Assembly: GCA_035771165.1 (NCBI GenBank)
Contig: JAWNZC010000311.1
Span: 2,271,501 to 2,335,500, forward strand
Source of the DNA: Paragorgia papillata
Taxonomy: Eukaryota; Cnidaria; Anthozoa; Scleralcyonacea; Coralliidae
Length of the DNA stretch: 64,000 bases
Direction of reading: 5' to 3'
A program made the translations under genes and the position numbers. The notes beneath the pieces were generated by a model. It was not told the origin of the DNA. It was given only the letters and a program-made list of their open reading frames with translations, and made no database searches. This document shows, one piece after another, positions 46,990 through 56,360 of the stretch (positions within the stretch are counted from its first letter, which is position 1; the number at the start of each line of letters is the position of its first letter).

Positions 46990-48310
46990 TAATTTATTAG
47001 CTCGCATACTCTGTTGCCGAATTGCTGAGATATTTCAGGATTACTTAACAGAAATTTTAGCAGAAGTTCGCATAACAAATGGGAACTTTACATGCGCCAC
47101 AGCAAAGGTCAACGAAATGTTCATTACCAAATACTTACGACTCCGGAGCGACATAATAAATGCGTTTAACCTCGGCAAGTGGTCAGATATTAACACTGGC
47201 CAGAAAAGTCTTGGAGTACAAATCCTGATCTACAATCAGTGACAAAACCCTTCGGACATTTCTCATAATAATAGGATATGTATCCCCCCCCCCTTTTTTT
47301 TTTTCAAGGTTGAATGGCAAAAGTATCGCTGTCTCCATTACACATTGCCTTCCTAACTACATGATCTTGTTGTACACCAACATTGAAAAGGGGGGTAGGG
47401 GGTCAACGGATTATATTTATGCAATTTTCTAAAAGATAAATTATTATTTAATGTGTCCGAAGAGGTTTTGTCACTAATTGTAGCTGAACCATCTATTTAC
47501 CGCCAAAGTGAGGAACCATGTGCAAGCGCCAGAGGAAATTAATCCCATTTGTTTTCAAGTGGCTGACATTGGACCAGATGGCCTGGCAAAAATCCGGCGG
47601 TTGGGCAATAAGGAAATCATTGGAGAGATATATAGGAGCTAGATACGTGGTTGACAACAAATCGATGGATTCAAAGGAAGTTCTTGCTAAACTAACCAAA
47701 GAGGTGAAGAAAATGCATCTATAAGAAAACAACATCGTCATTCCTTTCCAAGTTCTTCAGACCTTAACGACCATTCCAAAAACACGCAACGTAATTGAGG
47801 TACGACAATTCAGAGAAAGTGGTTTGTTGCATATCTGCGATGCTGCGCATGCAATTTTCTTATCGCTTGAGAAATCGCTTATTGACAAAAGTAATCTTCG
47901 AAGGCTTGCGTCTTTCCAAGCCAACATCTAGAAAACGAGTTTCCCAATTTGTTCGATTTAGAAGTTGTTGAAGATAAGGTAGTTATTGTAGATTATTATA
48001 TCGATGTATATTGCACAAAAATTTGATCTATTGATAAAAAAGAACTCCATCTTAATGTATGCATTACGTTATATATAATACGTTATGTACATTTCTCTTA
48101 TAGGTTTTGGTTTGTAAAATTTATGATGAAGTTACCATTCGATACTTGAAAATGGGTGCTGGGAAATTTTTGCGTGACTTTCGCAGAGATTACCACATCA
48201 AGAAATCATTGGCGCACCGCAAGACAGTGTTTGTAGTATACAGAAGAGGGGTTCTGCGGCGGGTGGATCGGGTGGATCTTTTGATCCACGCATTACGTCG
48301 CTATTTATGA
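46990..48310 (+). pseudogene. Unrecognised multi-exon coding remnant
   Basis: Several plus-strand stretches have protein-like composition. About 47027-47242 reads FQDYLTEILAEVRITNGNFT and CATAKVNEMFITKYLRLRSD to a stop. 47518-47724 contains KWLTLDQMAWQKSGGWAIRK. 47725-47930 contains NIVIPFQVLQTLTTIPKTRN. 48100-48230 contains VCKIYDEVTIRYLKMGAGKF and LRDFRRDYHIKKSLAHRK. A GT...AG interval (about 47980-48104) separates LFDLEVVEDK from the last block. The family is unknown to me. The Polinton derivative inserted just downstream, at 48340. Confidence 0.35.
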
Positions 48311-48333
48311 CCTCATATTCATTTATATATTTT

Positions 48334-48339
48334 AGCGTT
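48334..48339 (+). repeat. Left 6-bp target-site duplication (AGCGTT)
   Basis: Identical to 62786-62791. Six-base duplications are characteristic of Polinton/Maverick integration. Confidence 0.85.
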
Positions 48340-48407
48340 AGTAGATGACCCCCCCCCCCCCCATATAGTGTCCAAAGGGATGCCGCCACATTAATATTCA
48401 GCCTGAC

Positions 48408-48475
48408 TCACGCATGACTCACACATGACTCACGCATGACTCACGAATGACTCACGCGTGAAGAACGGAGTAACA
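48408..48475 (+). repeat. TGACTCAC 11-bp repeats near the terminus
   Basis: Five ATGACTCACGC-type units lie next to the left tip, and three in the right arm at about 62678-62719. TGACTCA is also an AP-1-like word. A role in transposase or primer-protein binding is speculative. Confidence 0.7.
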
Positions 48476-48661
48476 GAATAATAGGACATGTTTGGACACG
48501 ACTGGGATATAGTTAGTGCGCATGAAGTTATATAAGCTCGGACATTACGATGTTAGGATTACACCTGGTCTGGTCGGCTAAGTTCGTTGGACGAAAATAT
48601 ACTTTTTCGAGACGTTAGAGAAAGATTGGAACGTTTGTTGAAAGCCGTTTAGAACTGAGAC

Positions 48662-48940
48662 ATGAATACTCGACGATCTAGAAACCGTAAATGTGAAGCA
48701 TGGGGAAATCAAGTACATGTCGATGAAGTGTCCGTTGTTGAATACCAAAAGCTGTTTCCATTAATAGAGACCATATACACAGACGCCATCGCCACTGAAA
48801 TCGAGAAATTATGCGAGGAAAAATGTTGTGGTTGTAAGATTGATCACCCCAGTCAGCGCCAGCATGATTGCCTCATGATGACCGAGGAAGAAAGATGGGA
48901 GTTGTACTGTAAAGATGCCATTGCATCTGTAAACGATTAA
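48662..48940 (+). CDS. Arm gene A, left copy (truncated)
   Basis: A 92-codon frame starting MNTRRSRNRKCEAWGNQ, with an acidic middle and a Cys/His cluster (CEEKCCGCKIDHPSQRQHDC) that could bind metal. The same frame is 126 codons in the right arm. Here a 7-bp deletion near 48937 causes an early stop. Downstream codons for a continuation (KIRCHKD...) are still present in another frame. Its position as the outermost gene, reading inwards from the tip, suggests an element-encoded accessory protein. The Cys/His pattern is one I associate with cnidarian Polinton-like elements (recollection, not a search). Confidence 0.55.
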   Translation: MNTRRSRNRKCEAWGNQVHVDEVSVVEYQKLFPLIETIYTDAIATEIEKLCEEKCCGCKIDHPSQRQHDCLMMTEEERWELYCKDAIASVND

Positions 48941-49097
48941 TTTGGGACGAGTTTATTGAAGCGACAAGAGTGCTAAAGATCAGGTGTCATAAAGACGCTC
49001 TTGAACGTTTAAGACAATTAGAAAACACGTCAGAGTCGATATTGTATGCACTGTGGCAATTATATAATAATGCGGAGAATCCAGAAATGAAATGTTT

Positions 49098-49364
49098 CTA
49101 GGATATCTTTCTTACTGGAGAGAAAGTAATAAATGATTTTCTTGTATAAATGTTCTGTTTTGTCTTATCTAAGGCTAATAGTTGTTGAGCAGTACGTTCC
49201 ATTTTTTGTTCGGAGGTATACATAGCGTTCAAGACAGGCGACTGCTGATAAGATTGTTTCGTAAAATAAGACCTCAAAACAACGTTTTCTCCAGGTAAAA
49301 CGTTAGTCTTGAGACGATGTTGATCATCGGTATAAAAAATAAGATTCTCGCACGTGCAGAACAC
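49098..49364 (-). CDS. Arm gene B, left copy
   Basis: An 88-codon frame reading towards the tip, starting MFCTCENLIFYTDDQHRLKT and ending in RKSFITFSPVRKIS. It is balanced in composition, with no transmembrane segment or known motif. The mirror copy in the right arm has been split by the hAT insertion after about 20 codons. Conservation of the frame in both arms supports a real gene, but the function is unknown. Confidence 0.45.
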   Translation of the reverse strand: MFCTCENLIFYTDDQHRLKTNVLPGENVVLRSYFTKQSYQQSPVLNAMYTSEQKMERTAQQLLALDKTKQNIYTRKSFITFSPVRKIS

Positions 49365-49765
49365 AAAAGGGAAAACTCATTATTGGTTCGCTTTTGTGAT
49401 GTTTATACGTATAGGAACCGTATGAAGTTAAAAAGAGTCGCCTTGAATGGTAGCGAATCGTTATTGTAAACTTAGAAGAACATTATTCGACAGCATCGTC
49501 GAGCAAGCACTTTGAAAAATTACAGAGCTTGGTTAAATAATTCGTCGCTATGATTTAGTACGTTATAAGATTCTCGCACGTGCAGAACACAAAAGGGAAA
49601 AGTCATTAAAGTTACTAATGGCTAAAACATAACCGGATTTGCATATAAGTAGAATTTTTAATTCATTTTAGGGTGGTGATCATGAGCTCTGGGGGATAAT
49701 AAGTGGCATGAACAGGTATTAATGCATGGGCAAGTTTAGGCGAGGCGCTGGTGTAACCATGGAGA

Positions 49766-50073
49766 ATGTACAGCGTCGCGTCGTCTCATAAGGCAGAATT
49801 CAAAGAATTCAGTTTAAAATATTTATTTCTTGGTCCAAAAAATCAAAGAATAGTCGAAAGTGTTATCGTATTTTATGAAAACGCAGTTAATCAACCTGTT
49901 GGAGACAATCCTGTTGTTAGTTTGGCAAGCGAAGATTGTGTAAATGATTCTAGCTTCCCCCTAACCTTAGCTGGATAGAGTAAATGATGCCTTGAATGAA
50001 GAAACCGTTCGGTAAGCTGTTCGAAAGACATTGAAACACTTTCTTCAGAGGGGTTTGCCAGAATATAAACTGT
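49766..50073 (+). pseudogene. Arm gene C, left copy
   Basis: A 70-codon frame (FKEFSLKYLFLGPKNQRIVE, then a stop after SSFPLTLAG) is followed in a shifted frame by VNDALNEETVR, a stop, then TLKHFLQRGLPEYKL. The pieces read as one protein of about 100 residues with a frameshift near 49975 and an in-frame stop. No family is recognised. Confidence 0.4.
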
Positions 50074-50681
50074 GAGGGGTTAAATGGATGACTCGGCTAT
50101 TTTATTAACGTCGTCAAGCATCTTATTAATATTGCTAAGGCTGATATTTGCATATTTATCCTCAGTGCACGTGCAGGAGACAAAAGAGAAACTCATTAGG
50201 GGTCATTAAGAGGATTAAGCGCTTGGGCAAATCTAGGCGAGAAAGTCATTAACTGTTACCATAGAAAAACCGCGTGCGTCCTTCATTCGTCTCAGGCTCC
50301 TTTGGGACCCTCTAGCTGTTACTCAACCCCCCTCCCCCACCCGTGTAATACGTCATAATCGATAGCTCGACTAATTCCCGAAGATCGTCATTATCAAAAG
50401 ATGCTCGACTTATATAAGTAATAGGAATCAAATTTCATTTATGCACTTTACCTTACTGATCGACAGTCAGCAGTTGTGGGGCATGTTATAATATTCAAAC
50501 AAAATAATTCATCCTAGAATCATTGCTTACTAAACCCTTGTTTATAAGTGAAGAATTCGTGAGAAGATATAATGAGGAATCACTTTAAGCCGTATATAAG
50601 AAGAACTTAAGATAGTGTGAGGAATCAATTCGAAAAGCCGTGAGCTAGGGGTTTAAAACGTATTAACACTAGCACATAGCA

Positions 50682-50897
50682 ATGAAAAGCTTATATATGA
50701 ATATTATATTAGATATTTGGTTCGCTTTTGTGGTGTTTATACGTTTAAGAACTGTGCAAAGTTCCACAAGTCCGGCACAATGGCATCAGCTTTCTGGGGT
50801 TTCTGGAGTAGACACCTCCTATTTTAAATCTTTAGGCATTATGAGAATATTTCGTTTGTATTCTGCCAACGAATTGGTGGCTCTTAAAAGATTATAG
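50682..50897 (+). CDS. Arm gene D, left copy: small protein with hydrophobic N-terminus
   Basis: A 71-codon frame. Residues 3-22 are strongly hydrophobic (IILDIWFAFVVFIRL), so it could be a membrane anchor or signal peptide. The rest is Ser/Leu-rich and ends in LVALKRL. The right arm has the same frame at 55272-55487 with seven or eight substitutions. A related sequence (VRFCDVYTYRN) occurs near 49395, suggesting a local duplication. Function unknown. Confidence 0.4.
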   Translation: MKSLYMNIILDIWFAFVVFIRLRTVQSSTSPAQWHQLSGVSGVDTSYFKSLGIMRIFRLYSANELVALKRL

Positions 50898-51422
50898 TTT
50901 TTAAAATGTGATTTGTTCAAAGAAACGTTTTTGTAATATGACTAAATAACGAAATAAAGTTTAAAAAGTATATAATTTCATATTTACAATCACATAAAGC
51001 TCCTATTATTTACAAACACGCAAAAGTTAAAATCCATAAGTGTCAAAATTATTTACCATCACTTGCCGTTTAATCACAGATTGAATTTATTCTCTTTTAC
51101 ATGATAGCAAAAATTGCTATATGTGTTATGAGAACATTATCGAGTTAATGCAAAGTTAAATCATGTTTTAAGTTAAATAAAATTTAAAATATTAAATTTC
51201 TTGGACTATTTAGTGTGTAAGAAATTAAAGATGTGTAATTTTATATGTGTCTAATTTTATCTGAAGAAAAAATTAATAAAGACATATGAGCAACATTATA
51301 ATAGTTTTTTGTAGTTTATTTTTTATATTTATAACAAATTACACTGTACATATTGACAGCTAATTATTTACATAAACAAATGTTTTTCAATAAACTGTCC
51401 TGCGTTTACGATACGGTTTCTT

Positions 51423-51725
51423 CTAGCGCACCCACTTCTTAGAGATATCGTTTGTTTCTCTGTTGTCAAAGCAATGCTCGCTCTTTATAGGGAATTTTGA
51501 TATTTTCCGTTTTTTGCGCTGTTTATTATTTACGGACTCCCCCCGCTGCTCTCTTAGATAATTATTGAAGTTTGTTGCCATTTCCTCTTGTCTCCTTATA
51601 AGGCTTTTCAAAGTTTTCTCCATATTTAGTTCTGCGCTGTCTGCGATAGTTTCTTTACTCTGTAAAGGTACACATATTCCAATTTTACTCCATTTTAGCC
51701 ATTTAGCGCGTTCTTTGTTATCCAT
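51423..51725 (-). CDS. Arm gene E, left copy: basic protein
   Basis: A 100-codon frame, MDNKERAKWLKWSKIGICV onward, with an acidic/Glu-rich helix, then KQRKKRKISKF, which looks like a nuclear localisation signal. Upstream codons in the same frame (CGSTNLARLANHLDQVHH) look like the end of a zinc-finger-type module, so the true start may be further right, near 51800. Both arms keep the frame, which suggests former selection. I recall finger-plus-basic-tail proteins of this kind in cnidarian Polinton-like elements, but have not tested it. Confidence 0.5.
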   Translation of the reverse strand: MDNKERAKWLKWSKIGICVPLQSKETIADSAELNMEKTLKSLIRRQEEMATNFNNYLREQRGESVNNKQRKKRKISKFPIKSEHCFDNRETNDISKKWVR

Positions 51726-51933
51726 GTGGTGTACTTGATCAAGATGATTTGCTAGCCGTGCAAGATTAGTGCTTCCACAAATGAAGACAGTTTCTACGTG
51801 TGCGACCCATGTTTAGTTGTTTACTCGAGCAATGACAGAAAGCATTTGACATTTTTTGACATGTTAGATGCTTTTATTATTTGGCCTTTTTTGGCCCATT
51901 TAGGCCTTTTGGCCCGTTCAAAGATACATCCTT

Positions 51934-52390
51934 CACCCCCGGGGACACCCCCAGAGATACCCCCATTACCCCCCAGGGCACCCCCAAAGATACCCCCATC
52001 ACCCCCTGGGGCAACCTTTTAAATAATCAATCTTAGGATTCAATTATTCAATCTTGGGATTCAATGTGGGATGTTTTGGGGGTACTTGGGGGGTGTTTGG
52101 GGGGCTTCGGGGGTATTTGGGGGTGTTTGGAGGGTTTTCGAGGTGCTTCGGGGGTGATTGCAGGTGTTACGGGGGTATTCGGGGGGCGTTTTGGGAGTTG
52201 TTGAGGGTGTTTTGGAGGTACCTTGGGGGTGCCTCCGGGGTGATTGGAGGTGTTGCGGGGGTATTTGGGGTGTTTGGGGGGCTTCGGGGGTGATTGGAGG
52301 TGTTACGGGGTGTTTTGGGGGTATTTGGTGATGTTTTGGAGGTGTTTCGGGGGATGTTGAGGGTGTTGAGGAGATTTTACGGGTGTGGTT
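51934..52390 (+). repeat. C-rich then G-rich strand-asymmetric tracts (left arm)
   Basis: 51934-52015 is built of CACCCCCAGAGATACCCCCA-like units. 52068-52380 is built of GGGGGTATTTGGGGGTGTTT-like units with regular G4-G6 runs that could form G-quadruplexes. The mirror is at 53925-54312. Frames through it are artefacts. Confidence 0.85.
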
Positions 52391-52589
52391 AAGAGTAAAG
52401 ATAAGGGTGTATATAGCTTACAGAGGTGATTTGGGACAATAATTTTATTAATCAACATTAAATATTACAATAAATGTCTTGAGTTTATTACAAGAATGAC
52501 AACAAATACGGTCTTTATCATTTCTAGACATTCATTTTCTGTTTTATATTCTGGGTTGGTAAACGTAATGCGTGTCTGTTGGGATTTAC

Positions 52590-52815
52590 TCATGAGTTAC
52601 TCATTTACTCATGAGTGACTCATGAGTAACTCGTGAGTAAATGAGTAACTCATGAGTAACTCGTGAGTAAATGAGTAACTCATGAGTAACTCGTGAGTAA
52701 ATGAGTAACTCGTGGGTAAATGAGTAACTCGTGAGTAAATGAGTAACTCATGAGTAACTCGATCGTGAGTAAATGAGTAACTCATGAGTAACTCGTGAGT
52801 AAATGAGTAACTCAT
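52590..52815 (+). repeat. 30-bp palindromic minisatellite in the loop
   Basis: About seven units of GAGTAACTCATGAGTAACTC plus GTGAGTAAAT. The ACTCATGAGT core is self-complementary, so each unit can form a hairpin. A stray unit occurs at 53051, just inside the ATPase remnant. Confidence 0.9.
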
Positions 52816-52862
52816 ATTGCGGAAGCACTAATCTTGCAAGGCTAGCAAATCATCTTGATCAA
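52816..52862 (+). repeat. Third copy of an arm sequence, in the loop
   Basis: GGAAGCACTAATCTTGCAAG and GCTAGCAAATCATCTTGATC also occur in the left arm (inverted, about 51731-51780) and right arm (about 54412-54460). The loop therefore contains a fragment of the gene E upstream region in addition to the two arm copies. Confidence 0.75.
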
Positions 52863-53055
52863 GTTATTTCACTTTGGCCGCTTCGTACATTGTGCCCGTT
52901 TTGTGTACTTAGTATTTCGGATAAGTTTGTGTAATTCGTTTAACAAAGTTTATAAATCTATAGGAGAAGCTTTAGCGCGAATCAAATACGGTTGCCTATC
53001 TATTGAAGAGTGTTGATGAACATTGGATAAATGATTTGCTAATCTTAATAAACTC

Positions 53056-53773
53056 ATGAGTTACTCATTTATCCCAAATCATGATCGACCCTGTCCCAGA
53101 AAATATTACCAAGACACGTTTGCTAAAATGGAACTTCTTATTCCTGGGATTCAGTTCGTGCAAGGTTTATCCGAATATATATTGGATAGTATTATCCCCC
53201 AAATAAGAAATCTATTTATCATTGATGACATGGTGGGTGAAAAAGATACGATTATAGCCAAACTGTTCACGAAGAAATCCCATCATGGTAATCTCAGCGT
53301 GATTTATATAGTGTAAAATTTTGTTTCATCAAAGCAAAGACCATCGTACCATCTCTCTCAACGCTAGTTACTTTGTCCTAACAAAAAATGTTCGTGATTA
53401 TTTATGTTTAGATTTCGTCAAATGAAAGAAACCAGTATTACAAAAACTAGTGTACTCCTACAATCAATCTAAACACCATAGTATTGGAATGACACCAATT
53501 ATAAGAATTAAAGTTACTGTTGACTTGTTGAAACATCATCTTCTGTTCTATGCTGAAGTTCAATAAAATATTTACAAATAATGTATATGTCTTTCTGATA
53601 TTCCTTTGTATCCAAGCAATACTACATTTTTTCAACAAGCGTATGAAATGGCAACCAAAGAACCGTATACATACTTATTTGTTGATCTCACACCGACATG
53701 CCCCGATGAAATACGTTTGAGATCTGGAATTTTCCCAACAGACACGCATTACGTTTACCAACCCAGAATATAA
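53056..53773 (+). pseudogene. Polinton packaging ATPase, C-terminal half, broken
   Basis: Three collinear blocks match the FtsK/HerA-type genome-packaging ATPase of Polintons and adintoviruses. Block 1 (53056-53313) contains the Walker B motif (LFIIDDM, 53212-53232) and the SHHGNLSVIYIV signature. A stop at 53314 falls where the family usually has Gln. A one-base shift near 53323 leads to block 2, which starts FHQSKDH and ends near 53420. Then 53421-53608 is unrelated DNA, and block 3 (53609-53773) holds YLFVDLTPTCPDEIRLR and the natural stop. The Walker A half is missing upstream. Block 3 runs across the arm boundary at 53733. It is a non-functional relic and the only core Polinton gene inside the element. 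Confidence 0.8.
53421..53608. other. 188-bp interruption inside the ATPase relic
   Basis: It sits between the codons for RQM and YP, adjacent residues in this protein family. It is AT-rich, has no clear inverted ends or target duplication, and could be a small insertion or a degraded intron (a GTATTA-like donor near 53432 and a TCCAAG-like acceptor near 53615 are weak). Confidence 0.4.
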
Positions 53774-53924
53774 AACAGAAAATGAATGTCTAGAAATGAT
53801 AAAGACCGTATTTGTTGTCATTCTTGTAATAAACTCAAGACATTTATTGTAATATTTAATGTTGATTAATAAAATTATTGTCCCAAATCACCTCTGTAAG
53901 CTATATACACCCCTATCTTTACTC

Positions 53925-54312
53925 TTAACCACACCAGTAAAATCTCCTCAATACCCTCAACATCCCCCGAAAACCTCCAAAACATCACCAAATACCCCCG
54001 CAACACCTCCAATCACCCCGGAGGCACCCCCAAGGTACCCCCAAAACACCCTCAACAACTCCCAAAACGCCCCCGAATACCCCCGTAATACCTGCAATCA
54101 CCCCCGAAGCAACCCCAAAACCCTCCAAACACACCCAAAATACCCCCGAAGCCCCCAAATACCCCCAAAACATCCCACATTGAATCCTAAGATTGAATCA
54201 TTGAATCCTAAGATTGATTATTTAAAAAGTTGCCCCAGGGGGTGATGGGGGTATATTTGGGGGTGCCCTGGGGGGTAATGGGGGTATCTCTGGGGGTGTC
54301 CCCGGGGGTGAA
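53925..54312 (-). repeat. C-rich then G-rich tracts (right arm)
   Basis: Mirror of 51934-52390. Unit order and number differ slightly from the left arm, as expected from independent slippage. Confidence 0.85.
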
Positions 54313-54463
54313 GGGTGTATCTTTGAACGGGCCAAAAGGCCTAAACGGGCCAAAAAAGGCCAAATAGGGCCTAAACGGGCCTAATAAAAGCATCTAACAT
54401 GTCAAAAAATGTGGAAGCACTAATCTTGCAAGGCTAGCAAATCATTTTGATCAAGTACACCAC

Positions 54464-54766
54464 ATGGATAACAAAGAACGCGCTAAATGGCTAAAATGGA
54501 GTAAAATTGGAATATGTGTACCTTTACAGAGTAAAGAAACTATCGCAGACAGCACAGAACTAAATATGGAGAAAACTTTGAAAAGCCTTATAAGGAGACA
54601 AGAGGAAATAGCAACAAACTTCAATAATTATCTAAGAGAGCAGCAGGGGGAGTCCGTAAATAATAAACAGCGCAAAAAACGGAAAATATCAAAATTCCCT
54701 ATAAAGAGCGAGCATTGCTTTGACAACAGAGAAACAAACGATATCTCTAAGAAGTGGGTGCGCTAG
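54464..54766 (+). CDS. Arm gene E, right copy: basic protein
   Basis: A 100-codon frame almost identical to the left copy, with three visible substitutions (residues near 31, 49 and 60). The basic KQRKKRKISKF stretch is retained. It is the first frame after the ATPase remnant and lies in the same orientation, which in an ancestral Polinton would make it a downstream neighbour of the ATPase. Confidence 0.5.
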   Translation: MDNKERAKWLKWSKIGICVPLQSKETIADSTELNMEKTLKSLIRRQEEIATNFNNYLREQQGESVNNKQRKKRKISKFPIKSEHCFDNRETNDISKKWVR

Positions 54767-55271
54767 AAGAAACCGTAAACGAAGGACAGTTTATTGAAAA
54801 ACATTTGTTTATATAAATAATTAGCTGTCAATATGTACACTGTACTTGGTTATAAATATAAAAAATAAACTACAAAAAAATATTATAATGTTGCTCATAT
54901 GTCTTTATTAATTTTTTCTTCAGATAAAATTACACACATATAAAATTACACATCTTTAATTTCTGACACACTAAATAGTCCAAGAAATTTATTTAACTTA
55001 AAACATAATTTAACTTTGCATTAACTCGATAATGTTCTCATAACACATATGGCAATTTTTGCTATCATGTAAAAGAGAATAAATTCAATCTGTGATTAAA
55101 CGGCAAGTGATTGTAAATAATTTTGACACTTATGGATTTTAACTTTTGCGTGTTTGTAAATAATAGGAGCTTTATGTGATTGTAAATATGAAATTATATA
55201 CTTTTTAAACTTTATTTCGTTATTTAGTCATATTACAAAAACGTTTCTTTGAACAAATCACATTCTAAAAA

Positions 55272-55487
55272 CTATAATCTTTTAAGAGCCACCGATTCGT
55301 TGACAGAATACAAACGAAATATTCTCATAATGCCTAAAGATTTAAAATAGGAGGTGCCTAATCCAGAAACCCCAGAAACCTGATGCCACTGTGCCGGACT
55401 TGTGGAACTTTTCACAGTTCCTAAACGTATAAACACCACAAAAGCGGACCAAATATCTAATATAATATTCATATATAAGCTTTTCAT
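55272..55487 (-). CDS. Arm gene D, right copy
   Basis: A 71-codon frame, the mirror of 50682-50897, with the same hydrophobic N-terminus and LKRL ending. The differences are scattered substitutions and no shift, so the frame has survived in both arms. Confidence 0.4.
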   Translation of the reverse strand: MKSLYMNIILDIWSAFVVFIRLGTVKSSTSPAQWHQVSGVSGLGTSYFKSLGIMRIFRLYSVNESVALKRL

Positions 55488-56049
55488 TGCTATGTGCTAG
55501 TGTTAATACGTTTTAAACCCCTAGCTCACGGCTTTAAGTTCTTCTTATATACGGCTTAAAGTGATTCCTCATTATATCTTCTCACGAATTCTTCACTTAT
55601 AAACAAGGGTTTAGTAAGCAATGATTCTAGGATGACTTATTTTGTTTGAATATTATAACATGCCCCACAACTGCTGACTGTCGATCAGTAAGGTAAAGTG
55701 CATAAATGAAATTTGATTCCTATTACTTATATAAGTCGAGCATCTTTTGATAATGACGATCTTCGGGAATTAGTCGAGCTATCGATTATGACGTATTACA
55801 CGGGGGGGGGGGGGGTTGAGTAACAGCTAGAGGGCCCCAAAGGAGCCTGAGACGAATGAAGGACGCACGCGGTTTTGCTATGGTAACAGTTAATGACTTT
55901 CTCGCCTAGATTCGCCCAAGCGCTTAATCCTCTTAATGACCCCTAATGAGTTTCTCTTTTGTCTCCTGCACGTGCACTGAGGATAAATATGCAAATATCA
56001 GCCTTAGCAATATTAACAAGATGCTTGACGACGTTAATAAAATAGCCGA

Positions 56050-56360
56050 GTCATCCATTTAACCCCTCACAGTTTATATTCTGGCAAACCCCTCTGAAGA
56101 AAGTGTTTCAATGTCTTTCGAACAGCTTACCGAACGGTTTCTTCATTCAAGGCATCATTTACTCTATCTGGCTAAGGTTAGGGGGAAGCTAGAATCATTT
56201 ACACACTCTTCGCTTGCCAAACTAACAACAGGACTGTCTCCAACAGGTTGATTAACTGCGTTTTCTTAAAATACGATAACACTTTCGACTATTCTTTTAA
56301 TTTTTGGACCAAGAAATAAATATTTTAAACTGAATACTTAATACGCGACGCTGTACATTC
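56050..56360 (-). pseudogene. Arm gene C, right copy (decayed)
   Basis: Inverse of 49766-50073. SLKYLFLGPK is still legible, but shifts at the A-runs around 56268 and 56300 break the frame that is longer in the left arm. Confidence 0.4.

Larger units (their letters stand above)
48340..52584 (+). repeat. Left arm of the giant inverted repeat
   Basis: Matches 53733-62785 in inverse (skipping 56819-61858). Verified landmarks run from both tips (AGTAGATGAC) through CATATAGTGTCCAAAGGGAT, the frames at 48662 and 50682, and the C/G tracts, to the inner end GCGTGTCTGTTGGGA. Confidence 0.9.

Noticed and set aside
48408..48475. AP-1 enhancer made of TGACTCA words
   Set aside because: The words are part of an 11-bp tandem repeat at the element tip; regulatory use cannot be judged from sequence.
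52590..52815. Possible CRISPR array
   Set aside because: There are no unique spacers; units are tandem and palindromic, in a eukaryotic setting.
52054..54393. Gly/Phe-rich and Pro/Thr-rich frames in the Polinton arms
   Set aside because: They translate G-rich and C-rich simple tracts.
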